A DNA stretch of 64,000 nucleotides from Ephemerocybe angulata. Taxonomy: Eukaryota; Basidiomycota; Agaricomycetes; Agaricales; Psathyrellaceae. The translations under genes and the position numbers were made by a program. Of the stretch, positions 11,245 through 20,838 are shown one piece after another. The stretch is from the NCBI GenBank assembly GCA_013368325.1, contig JAACJK010000219.1:124001-188000 (forward strand). The letters run 5' to 3'. The notes beneath the pieces were generated by a model, which searched no databases, was not told where the DNA came from, and saw only the letters and a list, made by a program, of their open reading frames with translations. Position 1 is the stretch's first letter; each line of letters opens with the position of its first letter.

Positions 11245-11570
11245 GTGATGGCGGCCGAGGGGAGATCTGACATGTGAGAGTAGACTATTCGGGCGAGTCT
11301 TTTGGTTCTTTCATGACGAAGGCGTTGGTATAGGTGAGAAGCTCCCAAACCAATTGTTGAAATACATTTAGTATGATGAATGCAAACTGGTTCTTGCCTG
11401 GCTGTTTGGGCAGGCTCGGGCTGCGTATCTGCCTAGTAGGGTGCTGATAGTTTCTAAAACTATAGATCCTCCATGAATCCTTTGCGGTGGCGAGTGTTTT
11501 GGAAGAATCAGCGGAGTCAAATGCGTCAGCAGCACAGCCACTCATTAAGCGCCCGTTCACGGGCGGTACT
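11245..11570. other. Spacer between copy C and LTR-1
   Basis: No gene recognised. The last five bases (GTACT, 11566-11570) are the left target duplication of LTR-1. Confidence 0.5.
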
Positions 11571-12120
11571 TGTCGTGAACACCGGTCAGCCTACCTATTT
11601 TCTCTTCTTTTCCTTTCATTTCTTCCTTTACTATTCATTCGTGCGCATTCCTGCACACTCTTGCACACCTTTGCACACCCTTGCACACCTTCACACTGCC
11701 TTCGCTCTTCTGAGCCTTCCCCTCACTTCATGCACAGCATGTTCATGCTTCTTATTCTCGTGCACAGCACGTTCACACCTTGTTCGCACCTTTGTTCTCA
11801 GGCGCACTGCCCGCGCGCTGCCTTTTAGTCATATTGACTCATATGGACTCTATTGTTCTTTGGATCATTCTATTGTTCTATTTTCGTTCGAGATCATCTG
11901 GACACATATATACTCGTAGCTACTCGTTCATTATTCCCCACTTGATCTCTTTGACTATACAGGTACATAGTCGCTTCGCTCCTATTCCCTGTATTCTATT
12001 TACCTTTGACTATACAGCTCTTGTATCTGCATCGCTGCTCGTCGCTCGTCCGACCTCTGCTCCTCTGCTCTCTGCTCTCTGCTCGTCGCTCGTCCGACAT
12101 CAGCCGGCGTCTTCGCCACA
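11571..12120 (+). repeat. LTR-1 5' LTR
   Basis: 550 bp, identical in compared stretches to 17804-18353. TATATA at 11907-11912 sits about 30 bp before ACTTGATCT (11940-11948), the probable RNA start. A CA-rich run (TGCACACTCTTGCACACC) and short repeats of CTCGTCGCTCGTCCGAC are also present. Confidence 0.93.
11907..11948 (+). promoter_or_regulatory. LTR-1 TATA box and probable transcription start / self-primer
   Basis: TATATA (11907-11912) lies about 30 bp upstream of ACTTGATCT (11940-11948). That 9-mer is the exact reverse complement of the primer-site candidate at 12123-12131, so the RNA 5' end could serve as the primer. Confidence 0.55.
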
Positions 12121-12122
12121 TT

Positions 12123-12131
12123 AGATCAAGT
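12123..12131 (+). other. LTR-1 candidate self-priming primer-binding site
   Basis: AGATCAAGT begins two nt after the 5' LTR. It does not begin TGG as tRNA-primed sites do. It pairs over nine bases with the predicted first bases of the transcript (11940-11948). The Tf1/sushi group is known to prime from its own RNA 5' end; assignment here is inference from this pairing. Confidence 0.55.
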
Positions 12132-12568
12132 CCTCCCAACTGCGCCGACGTCCATCGTCCTCGCAGCCCCTGCTAGCCGGCACCATCGCGCCCACCCGTT
12201 CCCCCTCACCTGCAACCTCTGACGGCTCTGAACCGGACAGCTGTGCACCGTACCTTCACGGCCTACAGATCGACTCCGCCTACCTCCGATCCACCACTGA
12301 TCCAGTCTGGTCCTCAGTCTACTGGTACATCGACCGGAACGGCTCAACTGTCTACACCGACTGCGCAGAACAACCCTGCCCCCACGCTAAGGAAACCCAG
12401 GATTCTATCCCAGGCTTCTACCTCTCTGGCCTTCGTGGAGAACTAGTCCTACCACTAGTCCCACAGTACCTGCACCCTACCAGCCCGCCTAGTCGCGTCC
12501 CACCCCCATCATCACCACCGCCGCCGTACTCTCCAAAGCTCCCTGACTACCCAAGTCCACCTCCTACC

Positions 12569-13852
12569 ATGTCTGACAACGCGCGTCTCGAAGCCCTCTT
12601 CACGAGGCTCATAGAAGCCCAGACGAAGACCAACGAGCAGCTGACCGAACTGGCTGCAGCTCAAACCCAAGCAACCCAGACTGCCCCTGCACCTGCGCCT
12701 CCTCCCGTCCACTCCACCACCCAGGTTGGGGCTGTCAACGTGTCCACCGGTTCCAGTATGGCTCGCCCGGAGCCTTTCAAGGGAGGTTCCGCCGACGCCC
12801 GGCGATTCCTCCAGTACTACACCATGTGGGCCCGATCGAAGGAAGCTCCCCTCAACAAGCTCAACACTACCACCGGCTTCCACGAGATCGCTCCCGAGCA
12901 GTGGATCATCCATGCCCTCTCGCTCCTGCAGGGGGAAGCCGCGATATGGGCCGTCCGCTACCTCCAAGACATCGAGGCCCATGCCACCACCCAAGCCGCC
13001 GCTGCAGCCGCTACCGCAGCCAGCCAGACCGCTGTCCCCGTCACCCCTTTCCCCTTCAGCGGATCGTGGGACGAGTTCGTCAAGGCCTTCAAGGCCCGCT
13101 TCATGGCCTCGGACGACAATGCCGAAGCCCAGAGGGAACTCGAGTCCATCACCCAGGGCAACAAGACGGTTGCGCAGTACGCAGCGCGCTTCCAGGAGGT
13201 CTCCGGACGCACGGACTACTCCGAGTCGGACCTTGGCCATCGCTTCAAGCAGGGCCTCTCCAAGGACGCCCGTGCCTGGTTGACCATGGCCTCCTTCGCC
13301 AAAGCACCCGCCACCTTCGAGGAGCTTGTCCAGCTCGCCGTCAAGGTTGACTTCCACATGCGCGACAGCATGGCAGAAGGCCCTCGTACCAAGGGTTCCA
13401 CTGCCTACTCCCCTCCCACTGCCGCTCGCGACCCCTACGCCATGGATGTCGACGCTAGTCGAAGCTCGACGGCTCGCACCCGCGAAGACTTCACCAAGCT
13501 CATGCGAGGTCGCTGCTACGGGTGTGGCTCCAAGGCCCACCTGAAGTCGGCAGGAGGACATGAGGCCACCAAGTGTGGATACTGCGCCCGCATCGGGCAC
13601 ATCGAGGCCGTCTGCCAGGACAAGTACCTAGGCAACGAGAAAGGCCGAGGAGCCCGACGCTCCCAGAAGGCAGCTGCCACAACCAGCGACACCCCCTTCA
13701 CCCTCTTCCCAGGCGAGACCTCTGCCCCCAACGTCTCGTCCCCTGCCCCTTCGACGACGCCCGAGGACCCTAGGTTTGCACGCCTAGAGGCTGCCCTCGC
13801 CGAGCAGAACCGTCTCTTTGGGCTCCTCGCCAACGACAAGCCGGGTTTTTGA
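12569..13852 (+). CDS. gag: LTR-1 Gag
   Basis: 427 codons from ATG 12569 to TGA 13850-13852. Gag forms the particle that packages element RNA. The capsid-like part (residues about 65-260) includes the ARFQEVSGRTDYSESDLGHRFKQGL block typical of fungal Ty3 Gags. Near the C-terminus are a degenerate finger (CYGCGSKAH) and a regular CCHC knuckle (CGYCARIGHIEAVC), which bind RNA. The stop codon directly follows a G GGT TTT slippery heptamer, so Pol is expected to be made by -1 frameshifting. A 449-nt leader precedes the start. Confidence 0.9.
   Translation: MSDNARLEALFTRLIEAQTKTNEQLTELAAAQTQATQTAPAPAPPPVHSTTQVGAVNVSTGSSMARPEPFKGGSADARRFLQYYTMWARSKEAPLNKLNTTTGFHEIAPEQWIIHALSLLQGEAAIWAVRYLQDIEAHATTQAAAAAATAASQTAVPVTPFPFSGSWDEFVKAFKARFMASDDNAEAQRELESITQGNKTVAQYAARFQEVSGRTDYSESDLGHRFKQGLSKDARAWLTMASFAKAPATFEELVQLAVKVDFHMRDSMAEGPRTKGSTAYSPPTAARDPYAMDVDASRSSTARTREDFTKLMRGRCYGCGSKAHLKSAGGHEATKCGYCARIGHIEAVCQDKYLGNEKGRGARRSQKAAATTSDTPFTLFPGETSAPNVSSPAPSTTPEDPRFARLEAALAEQNRLFGLLANDKPGF
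13843..13849 (+). promoter_or_regulatory. -1 ribosomal frameshift heptamer GGGTTTT (LTR-1 gag/pol)
   Basis: In the gag frame the sequence reads CCG GGT TTT TGA, which fits X XXY YYZ. Slipping back one base after TTT leads straight into the pol frame (TTG AAG CGG). The gag stop follows at once. GC-rich possible stems lie downstream (CGGGTGCCCG; GTGC-TGCC-GCAC). Confidence 0.65.
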
Positions 13853-16800
13853 AGCGGGTGCCCGTCCGTGCTGCCGCACGCGTACCCATCGCTATGTGTT
13901 CCACCTCCTCCTACGACTCCATCTCATCATGTACTATTAGTTCTATTCGTGAAATCGATCCCACTTCAGACCATTTCCGAGTACGAACGACGTTGAGAGG
14001 TCGCAACAGGAGCACTAGCTCAGCAGCCATGATAGATTGTGGGGCGACCGCCCTCTTTCTTGACCACCCCTTTGTCCTAAAGCATCACATCACAACCTTC
14101 CCGCTCCATCACCCCATCCTCCTTCGCAACATTGATGGCTCCCCTAACACCGCCGGGGACATCACCCACTTCGCGCGTCTTCACCTCACGGTTGGACCCC
14201 ACAACCGCTGGACGGACTTTCTTGTCACCGACCTAGGAGGCGAGAACATCATCCTGGGGCTCCCCTGGCTTCGCCAGGTTAACCCAGAGATTGACTGGAC
14301 AAAGGGTGTTGTGCGTATCAACCCCCGAGCCACCATCGAGGACGTTCCTGAGGACCCGAACCCGAGCTACGCTCTGGGGGAACCGTCCAACGGATCTGTC
14401 CTGGAAGAGATCTATGCCTCGAGCGCACCCCCAGACCCCATCGCATTCGTTCCAGAGCTCCTACCCTCACGCCGTCATCCCCGCGCCTCGGTAGAGGAGG
14501 TGCCGGAGGAAAGACATCCGTGTTTGGACTTAGGGGAACCCTCTGATGGAGCGATTCTGGAAGAGATCTATGCCTCTTGGCCCACGCTCCCCAACTCTCC
14601 AACTCCTGAACCTGCCCCACCGTCGTCGCCCCCTCCTGTGGAAGAGAAGCCCGAAACCCCCTTCTGCCGAATCCGTGCTAACCGAACTACTCGACGCCGC
14701 TGGCTTCGAGCCGGTATCATCGAGCGCACGGATGAGGAACTGTGGTGTTCGGCTGGCTTCACGTACTCCCAGAAGATCGCTGAGGACGCGAAGAAAGGTA
14801 AACCGGAGAGAACCCTCGATGAGATCATCCCCGCCCACTACCGAGAACATGCCGCCGTCTTTTCTGAACAAGAGTCTACTCGCCTGCCAAGCCACAAGGA
14901 CTGGGATCACGCCATCGAGCTCACACCTGGTGCCCCAGCCAACATCCGCACCAAGATCTACCCCATGTCCCTAGACGAACAAGCCGTACTCGACACGTTC
15001 CTCCAGGAGAATCTTGCCAAAGGATACATCCAGCCCTCTAAGTCGCCCATCTCCTCCCCGGTCTTCTTCATCAAGAAGAAGGACGGAACACTCCGCTTCA
15101 TCCAGGACTATCGCCGTCTCAACGAGTACACCATCAAGAACCGCTACCCGCTCCCTCTCGTCGCCGATATCATCAGCCGTCTCCGAGGTGCCAAGTACTT
15201 CACCAAGTTTGAGGTCCGCTGGGGATACAACAACGTCCGCATAAAGGAGGGAGATGAATGGAAAGCTGCGTTCGCTACTAGCCGAGGCCTCTTCGAACCC
15301 AAAGTCATGTTTTTCGGTCTAACCAACTCACCTGCCACGTTCCAGGGCCTCATGAACTCGATCTTCTCAGATCTGGTCGCCTCTGGCAAAGTGGCGGTCT
15401 ACCTCGATGACATCCTCATCTTCACCATGGACCTGGAAGAACACCGCCGCATCACCCACGAAGTCCTTCGTCGCCTGCGACAGCACGACCTCTACCTGCG
15501 TCCTGAGAAGTGTGAGTTCGAGAAGGAGGAGATCGAGTATCTGGGCATGGTTATCCGAGAGGGAGAGGTGAGCATGGACCCTGCCAAGGTCCAAGCCGTC
15601 CGTGGCTGGCCCGTACCGCGCAACGTCCGCGAAGTCCGAGGATTCCTGGGCTTTGCCAACTTCTACCGCCGCTTCATCAAGGACTTCTCCAAGGTCGCCC
15701 GCCCCCTCCATGACCTCACCAAGAAGAACACCCTGTTCGAATGGACTGACGAGCATCAGCAAGCTTTTGAAACCCTCCGTGACGCCTTCATCTCAGCCCC
15801 TGTCCTCGCCCTCTGGGATCCTGACCGCCCTACTCGCATTGAAGTCGACGCCTCTGGCTTTGCCACCGGAGGTGCCCTTCTTCAGCAAGCCGCTGATGGC
15901 GCCTGGCATCCTGTCGCCTTCCGATCAGCGTCTATGGACCCAGCTCAGCGGAACTACGAGATCTATGACCGGGAGATGCTAGCCATCATCGAAGCCCTCA
16001 AAGATTGGCGCCCGTTCCTGGAAGGTCTCCCTGACACCTTCGGGATCGTAACCGATCATGCTAACCTGAAGTACTGGCGCACTGCCCAAGATCTGGCACG
16101 ATGACAGGCGAGATGGGCGCTGTACCTCTCTCGCTTCGACTTCCGTCTCGAACACCGCCCAGGTGCCGCTAACACCCAAGCTGACCCCCTCTCGCGCATG
16201 CCCCACCATCACGTCTCAGACTCTGACGACAACACCCAGCGCACTGTCCTCCGCCCTGAACACTTCGCCAAACTCGCAGCCGCTTCCCAGTTCACCAACC
16301 CCCTAGAAGACCGAATTCGTCGTGCGAGTGCACGCGAATCTGTGGTCTTGGGAGGGCTAGAGAAACTGCGCAAGTTTGGACCCCAGAAACTCGTCAACGG
16401 TTTGACAGAGTGGACAGAGGAGAACGGGTTAGTACGGTTCAGAGGCAAGGTATACGTCCCAGCAGACGATGAGCTCCGGCGAGAGGTGGTGAAGCAGTGC
16501 CATGATGACCCCACTTCAGGCCATCCTGGGAACCATGCAACCCTCGAACGGGTCGAGCGGTTGTACTGGTGGCCCACGATGCGCGCTTTTGTGAAGAAGT
16601 ATGTCGAAGGCTGCGATCTCTGTGCTCGACGCAAGCATGCCCAGCACCCTCGTGCCCTCACCCAGCCCATGGACGTCCCTGAAGGCCCTTGGGAGGCTGT
16701 TGGAGTTGACCTCATCACACAGCTACCACCTGCCCACGGTTTCGACGCAGTCATCGTCTTCACCGACTTCTTCACCAAGCAGATCCACGCACTCCCCTGT

Positions 16801-17769
16801 TCCTCCACCATCTCGACTGAAGGAGTCGTCGACATCTACTACCGAGAGATCTTCCGCCTCCATGGTTTGCCCCTTCGTTTCATCAGCGACCGAGGGCCCC
16901 AGTTCGCCTCCAATGTCATGCGCACCCTCCTCCAACGTCTCGGGATTGGATCCAACCTCACAACAGCATACCACCCTCAAGCCAACGGCCAGACCGAGCG
17001 TGCCAACCAGGAGGTCGAGAAGCACCTTCGCTTCTACGTCAGTCGACGACAAGACGATTGGGACCAACACCTCCCCATGGCTGAGTTCGTCATCAACTCA
17101 CGCATTCACTCTGCTCACAATCGCTCCCCCTTCGAGGTCATCTACGGCTACTCCCCTCACTTCAACATTCCCATCGGCGCTACCACTGGCGTCCGCGGTG
17201 TCGATGAGCGCATTCAGGACCTCCTAGACACCCGAAAGGATGTTGAAGCAGCCTTACGAATGGAGAAAGCCCGCCAGAAGACGACCTTTGAAGCTGGGAA
17301 ACGGACAGCACACACCTTCGCCGTGGACGACTACGTCTGGCTCAGCGCCAAAAACATCAACATCAAGGTGCCCACTCGAAAGCTTGGGGACTTCCAGCTC
17401 GGCCCCTACAAGGTCATTGAGAAGATCGGCGACCTTGACTACCGTCTCGCACTCCCTCAGTCTCTATCCCGCCTCCATCCTGTCTTCCACGTCGACAAGC
17501 TTAGTCCCTGGAAAGGGAACGACACCAACGGCATCCTACCTCCCCCACCAGAGCCTGTTGAACTCGAGGACGGGACAGAGTTTGAAGTTCAGGACGTGCT
17601 GGACAGTAGGGAGGTCAAGCGTGGACGAAAGTGCTGGGTCGAATACCTCATCAGCTGGAAGGGCTACAACGACAGCGAGAACTCTTGGGAACCCCTTGCC
17701 AACCTTGGGAATGCAGCTGAAGCCGTCGCGGAGTTCCACCTTCGACACCCCACGGCACCCCGACCATAG
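13849..17769 (+). pseudogene. pol: LTR-1 Pol polyprotein with internal TGA
   Basis: The -1 frame entered from gag gives 1,306 codons with one internal stop. Protease: MIDCGATALFLD (DCGA variant of DSGA). RT: YRRLNEYTIKNRYPLP, then FTKFEVRWGYNNVRI where the motif A Asp is Glu, then YLDDILIFT intact. RNase H: IEVDASGFATGGAL, with TGA at 16102-16104 inside the block A-R-stop-QARWALYLS, where most relatives have Arg. Integrase: an HHCC finger (HPGNHATLERV, CDLCARRK) and D-D-E residues in VGVDLI, ISDRGPQF and NGQTERANQEVE. Chromodomain: FEVQDVLDSREV through YLISWKGYNDSENSWEP, which would guide integration to chromatin marks. CGA to TGA is a single C-to-T change. Confidence 0.88.
16102..16104 (+). 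other. In-frame TGA in LTR-1 RNase H
   Basis: The context GCA CGA TGA CAG GCG AGA TGG gives A-R-stop-Q-A-R-W. The frame before and after is continuous, so this is one nonsense change that removes the end of RNase H and all of integrase unless read through. Confidence 0.9.
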
Positions 17770-17790
17770 TCATCGAGGACGATGAGTTCT

Positions 17791-17800
17791 AGGAGGGGGG
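17791..17800 (+). other. LTR-1 polypurine tract
   Basis: AGGAGGGGGG, three nt before the 3' LTR. It is the expected primer site for plus-strand DNA synthesis. Confidence 0.8.
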
Positions 17801-17803
17801 TAA

Positions 17804-18353
17804 TGTCGTGAACACCGGTCAGCCTACCTATTTTCTCTTCTTTTCCTTTCATTTCTTCCTTTACTATTCATTCGTGCGCATTCCTGCACACTCTTGCACA
17901 CCTTTGCACACCCTTGCACACCTTCACACTGCCTTCGCTCTTCTGAGCCTTCCCCTCACTTCATGCACAGCATGTTCATGCTTCTTATTCTCGTGCACAG
18001 CACGTTCACACCTTGTTCGCACCTTTGTTCTCAGGCGCACTGCCCGCGCGCTGCCTTTTAGTCATATTGACTCATATGGACTCTATTGTTCTTTGGATCA
18101 TTCTATTGTTCTATTTTCGTTCGAGATCATCTGGACACATATATACTCGTAGCTACTCGTTCATTATTCCCCACTTGATCTCTTTGACTATACAGGTACA
18201 TAGTCGCTTCGCTCCTATTCCCTGTATTCTATTTACCTTTGACTATACAGCTCTTGTATCTGCATCGCTGCTCGTCGCTCGTCCGACCTCTGCTCCTCTG
18301 CTCTCTGCTCTCTGCTCGTCGCTCGTCCGACATCAGCCGGCGTCTTCGCCACA
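17804..18353 (+). repeat. LTR-1 3' LTR
   Basis: 550 bp, same length and compared sequence as the 5' LTR; followed by the GTACT duplication at 18354-18358. Confidence 0.93.
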
Positions 18354-18546
18354 GTACTGACACACAGACGCAAAGACGCTTATAGTAACCAGATCACCCA
18401 AGATCACCACTACTTAGCGGGTCAAATGCTTCCTAGATGACACCTCGCATTCCACAAACCTCGACAAGGAAGTATATCAGATATGTCCGGTATTTACAGC
18501 CATGAAAATAAGTTGCAATCAGAAAAACCGTGCCTTTCCTATGGTA

Positions 18547-18672
18547 CTAAAGCAGACCCTTTATCTTGAGTTTCAGCTTCATGGCTGAGGGCATGAGAAC
18601 CTTTGCCTTCAGTAAGACTCTGGAAGCTTGGATCCCCTTCCTCCCAGTGGTGCACTTGAGGCCGACTCCCGT
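18547..18672 (-). pseudogene. 3' end of host coiled-coil gene, cut off by LTR-2
   Basis: The last 41 residues (GVGLKCTTGRKGIQASRVLL onward) and the stop at 18547 of the gene whose other parts lie at 31319-32319 and 42513-43087. It abuts the LTR-2 edge at the CCGT duplication (18669-18672). Joined with one CCGT copy, the reading frame continues without a break. The basic, Leu/Lys-rich C-terminus has no recognised domain. Confidence 0.85.
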
Positions 18673-20421
18673 TGATGAGATCGATGCGAGAGTGCGGAAA
18701 ACCACTCTCGTCACAACCAACCAACACACACAAGCTTTACAAGCTAGGGAGAAGGTTTACTAAGTCAATGTATTCAATTTATTAAGGTAAACTTCGATTA
18801 TTGTAAGTGTAAAGCGTTTCTAGGGCTTTAGGAGTCGACTATTCTCAAAGGTTCGATATTGTATAAGCTTATGTATTTATTCGAGAATTTATACGATTTT
18901 ATCTGATTTTATACGTCGAGTATTCGGGCAGGAATCGAGGTTCGAGAGGGTGTACGGGCGATTAGGCGCCGGGCTGACTAAGTGATGTAGTGATCGGGTT
19001 GCTTGGATAAGCGTCGCGCTGATGGCGTCGATAATCAGTTTTGCTTGGACTCAATCGTAACGGGGACTCGATAGTGGGGTCAAAGGTGAGTCTTATTTCG
19101 ATATATATGGTGCTAATAGTCGATCTAGGGGTATGATAGGTACGAGGAGACCACAGGTGGTTCGGAGATGCCGTGTTCGGGACTTCGAGACGGCCGGGGA
19201 CGCGGACGGGCGCTAATCGATGAAGGGTCGATAGGGATCGATGAAGACGTCTAGCGTAGACGTGTTGGCGATGAGGGATACGGTGAGTCTTGGCTTGGTG
19301 TGGTCCGGCTGATGCGAGGTAGAGGCGAACGGGACAGGCAGATGTGGTTGTTGGAAGGGGGCAGAGGGGCAGCGGCGCGAGTAGACGCGACGAAGGACGG
19401 ATGGGAGACGACGACGAGAACTCACAAGACAGACAGACGGTAAGACAAAACTTCTGGGGGGTAAAACTATGCTGATTTCCTATGCTACAGGTACAAAGTA
19501 TATATCATGGAACTTTTACAAGTGCCCCGGACACAAGATGTAAACGTGGTTCTGCAACTGCTCGATTAGGTGGGTCTCGATTCTATCTGAAAGGCCTATT
19601 CACGGCGACAGGATACCTCCGCTTCTAAGAAGAGGGGAGGCACACGAGCCTTGACAGGGAAGTCGGCTGGCCGGATTCGGCGCGCGGAGTCCACGCGCTT
19701 AGGCGCGCGCGGCCGCTCGGCACTACGCCTCATGACGAACGTGCGCGTCGGACGCGCGCTTCGATTTCTCAAGGTAGGTCTTCTTCGAGGGTTAGGACTG
19801 CAGTTTGGAGGGATACGAGGGCTTACGCGTACACCGTGCCAAGGTGAACGCGTCTCGAGAAGCACCTCAAACCGGTAAGTTTATTGTCTTTCGATAATCA
19901 CGCTGGGGTGCGCGCTAATTCGGGAACTCGATTACCGGGTAATCGAGCTTCGATATCCAGTGATGGGACGCGATAGGACGATCGAGGGTACGGCGAGGCC
20001 TCGACCTTCGGGATGGTCTCGAGTGGGCGGGAGGATCAGTCGGGCAAGGGCGCACGCACCGGGCGGGTGGTTTCTCGATGTTGGAAGGCGTTCGCACTCG
20101 AGCACCGATTGCCTGTCGGTGCTGCGAGCTCCTCAATGTACGTAGATCGACAGTTTAATAAATATGGTTCCAGGTTATTTCGCCACTTGTGAGTGCCAGG
20201 GTAGACGGGATAAACGCCGTACACAAGCTACTCCGTAAGTGGCGTGCCTTTGTACGTCCACCAAGGTGCGTAAACCATCTCTGGTACTCGAGGGATACCA
20301 GAGACTGATATCCCGTACAGTGTTAACTGTACGGGTTTGACTGGTACAGAAACGGCGGGGTTTTATAGAGAAATGCGCGAAAACTTCGAGTTTTCGAGCA
20401 TTTACGACACCGGTCGTATCA
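18673..20421 (-). repeat. LTR-2 3' LTR
   Basis: 1,749 bp, equal in length and in all compared stretches to 29570-31318. It contains palindromic words such as CTCGATTACCGGGTAATCGAG and CCCGTACAGTGTTAACTGTACGGG. The several 60-90 codon frames inside occur identically in both LTRs and are not considered genes. Confidence 0.93.
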
Positions 20422-20432
20422 TCTCCCCCCCA
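20422..20432 (-). other. LTR-2 polypurine tract
   Basis: Read on the - strand it is a G-rich run ending GGGGAGA directly before the 3' LTR; this fixes the element's orientation. Confidence 0.75.
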
Positions 20433-20772
20433 CACAAATCTAGACTGTCCGCAGTCATGTTTCAAGTACGTGCGCTGCTGCCTTTAGACTCGCTTTTCTC
20501 ACATCGTGCTTCTCGATACATACACCGAAGGTCGATAGTCTATTACTCTGCTTCTCGATTCTCGTAAGTGATCGCCACTATTCATTAGGTCCACTGGACC
20601 CGAACCGCTCTGATGCGCCTCAGTACTCGATTTAGGGTGTCGGTTTCCCATTCTGGGATACAATATGTCGCCGTATGGTTTCCTTGACATATGCTCGTCT
20701 TTTGACAGGTACGCATGCTCGTCAATTCTTTTTGGTTGACCAGGCTAGGTCCGTTCGCTCGCGACTGACGCT

Positions 20773-20779
20773 TATAAAA
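20773..20779 (+). promoter_or_regulatory. TATA box of the antisense gene in LTR-2
   Basis: TATAAAA, 60 bp upstream of ATG 20839. A start about 30 bp downstream would place ATG 20839 (context CGCCATGC) as the first start in the RNA and leave the in-frame ATG 20800 at or before the RNA start. Confidence 0.6.
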
Positions 20780-20838
20780 GAGGGCGCCGCGTTTCGCATA
20801 TGTTGTCGATTCTTTCGTCTCTACTCCTCCTCTTCGCC

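Larger units (their letters stand above)
11571..18353 (+). mobile_element. LTR-1: complete chromodomain Ty3-type retrotransposon
   Basis: The element is 6,783 bp with 550-bp LTRs (11571-12120 and 17804-18353) that start TGTCGTG and end CACA. They look identical wherever compared. The 5-bp duplication is GTACT (11566-11570 and 18354-18358). Order: gag, then pol with protease, RT, RNase H, integrase and a C-terminal chromodomain, which places it among chromoviruses. A purine tract lies directly before the 3' LTR. The primer site is not tRNA-like but complementary to the likely RNA 5' end, as in Tf1. It landed between copy C and the 3' end of the split host gene. pol carries a nonsense codon and an altered catalytic residue. 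Confidence 0.95.

Noticed and set aside
12512..13600. 362-codon frame antisense to LTR-1 gag
   Set aside because: Mirror of GC-rich gag codons; no intron signals, domains or promoter, unlike the antisense gene in LTR-2.
19213..20230. Several 60-90 codon frames in the LTR-2 LTR
   Set aside because: They occur identically in both LTRs because the LTRs are duplicates; no domain or start context supports them.
20800..20838. Upstream in-frame ATG giving a signal-peptide-like start for the antisense gene
   Set aside because: It lies only about 20 bp after the TATA box, so it should be at or before the RNA start; ATG 20839 has the better context.
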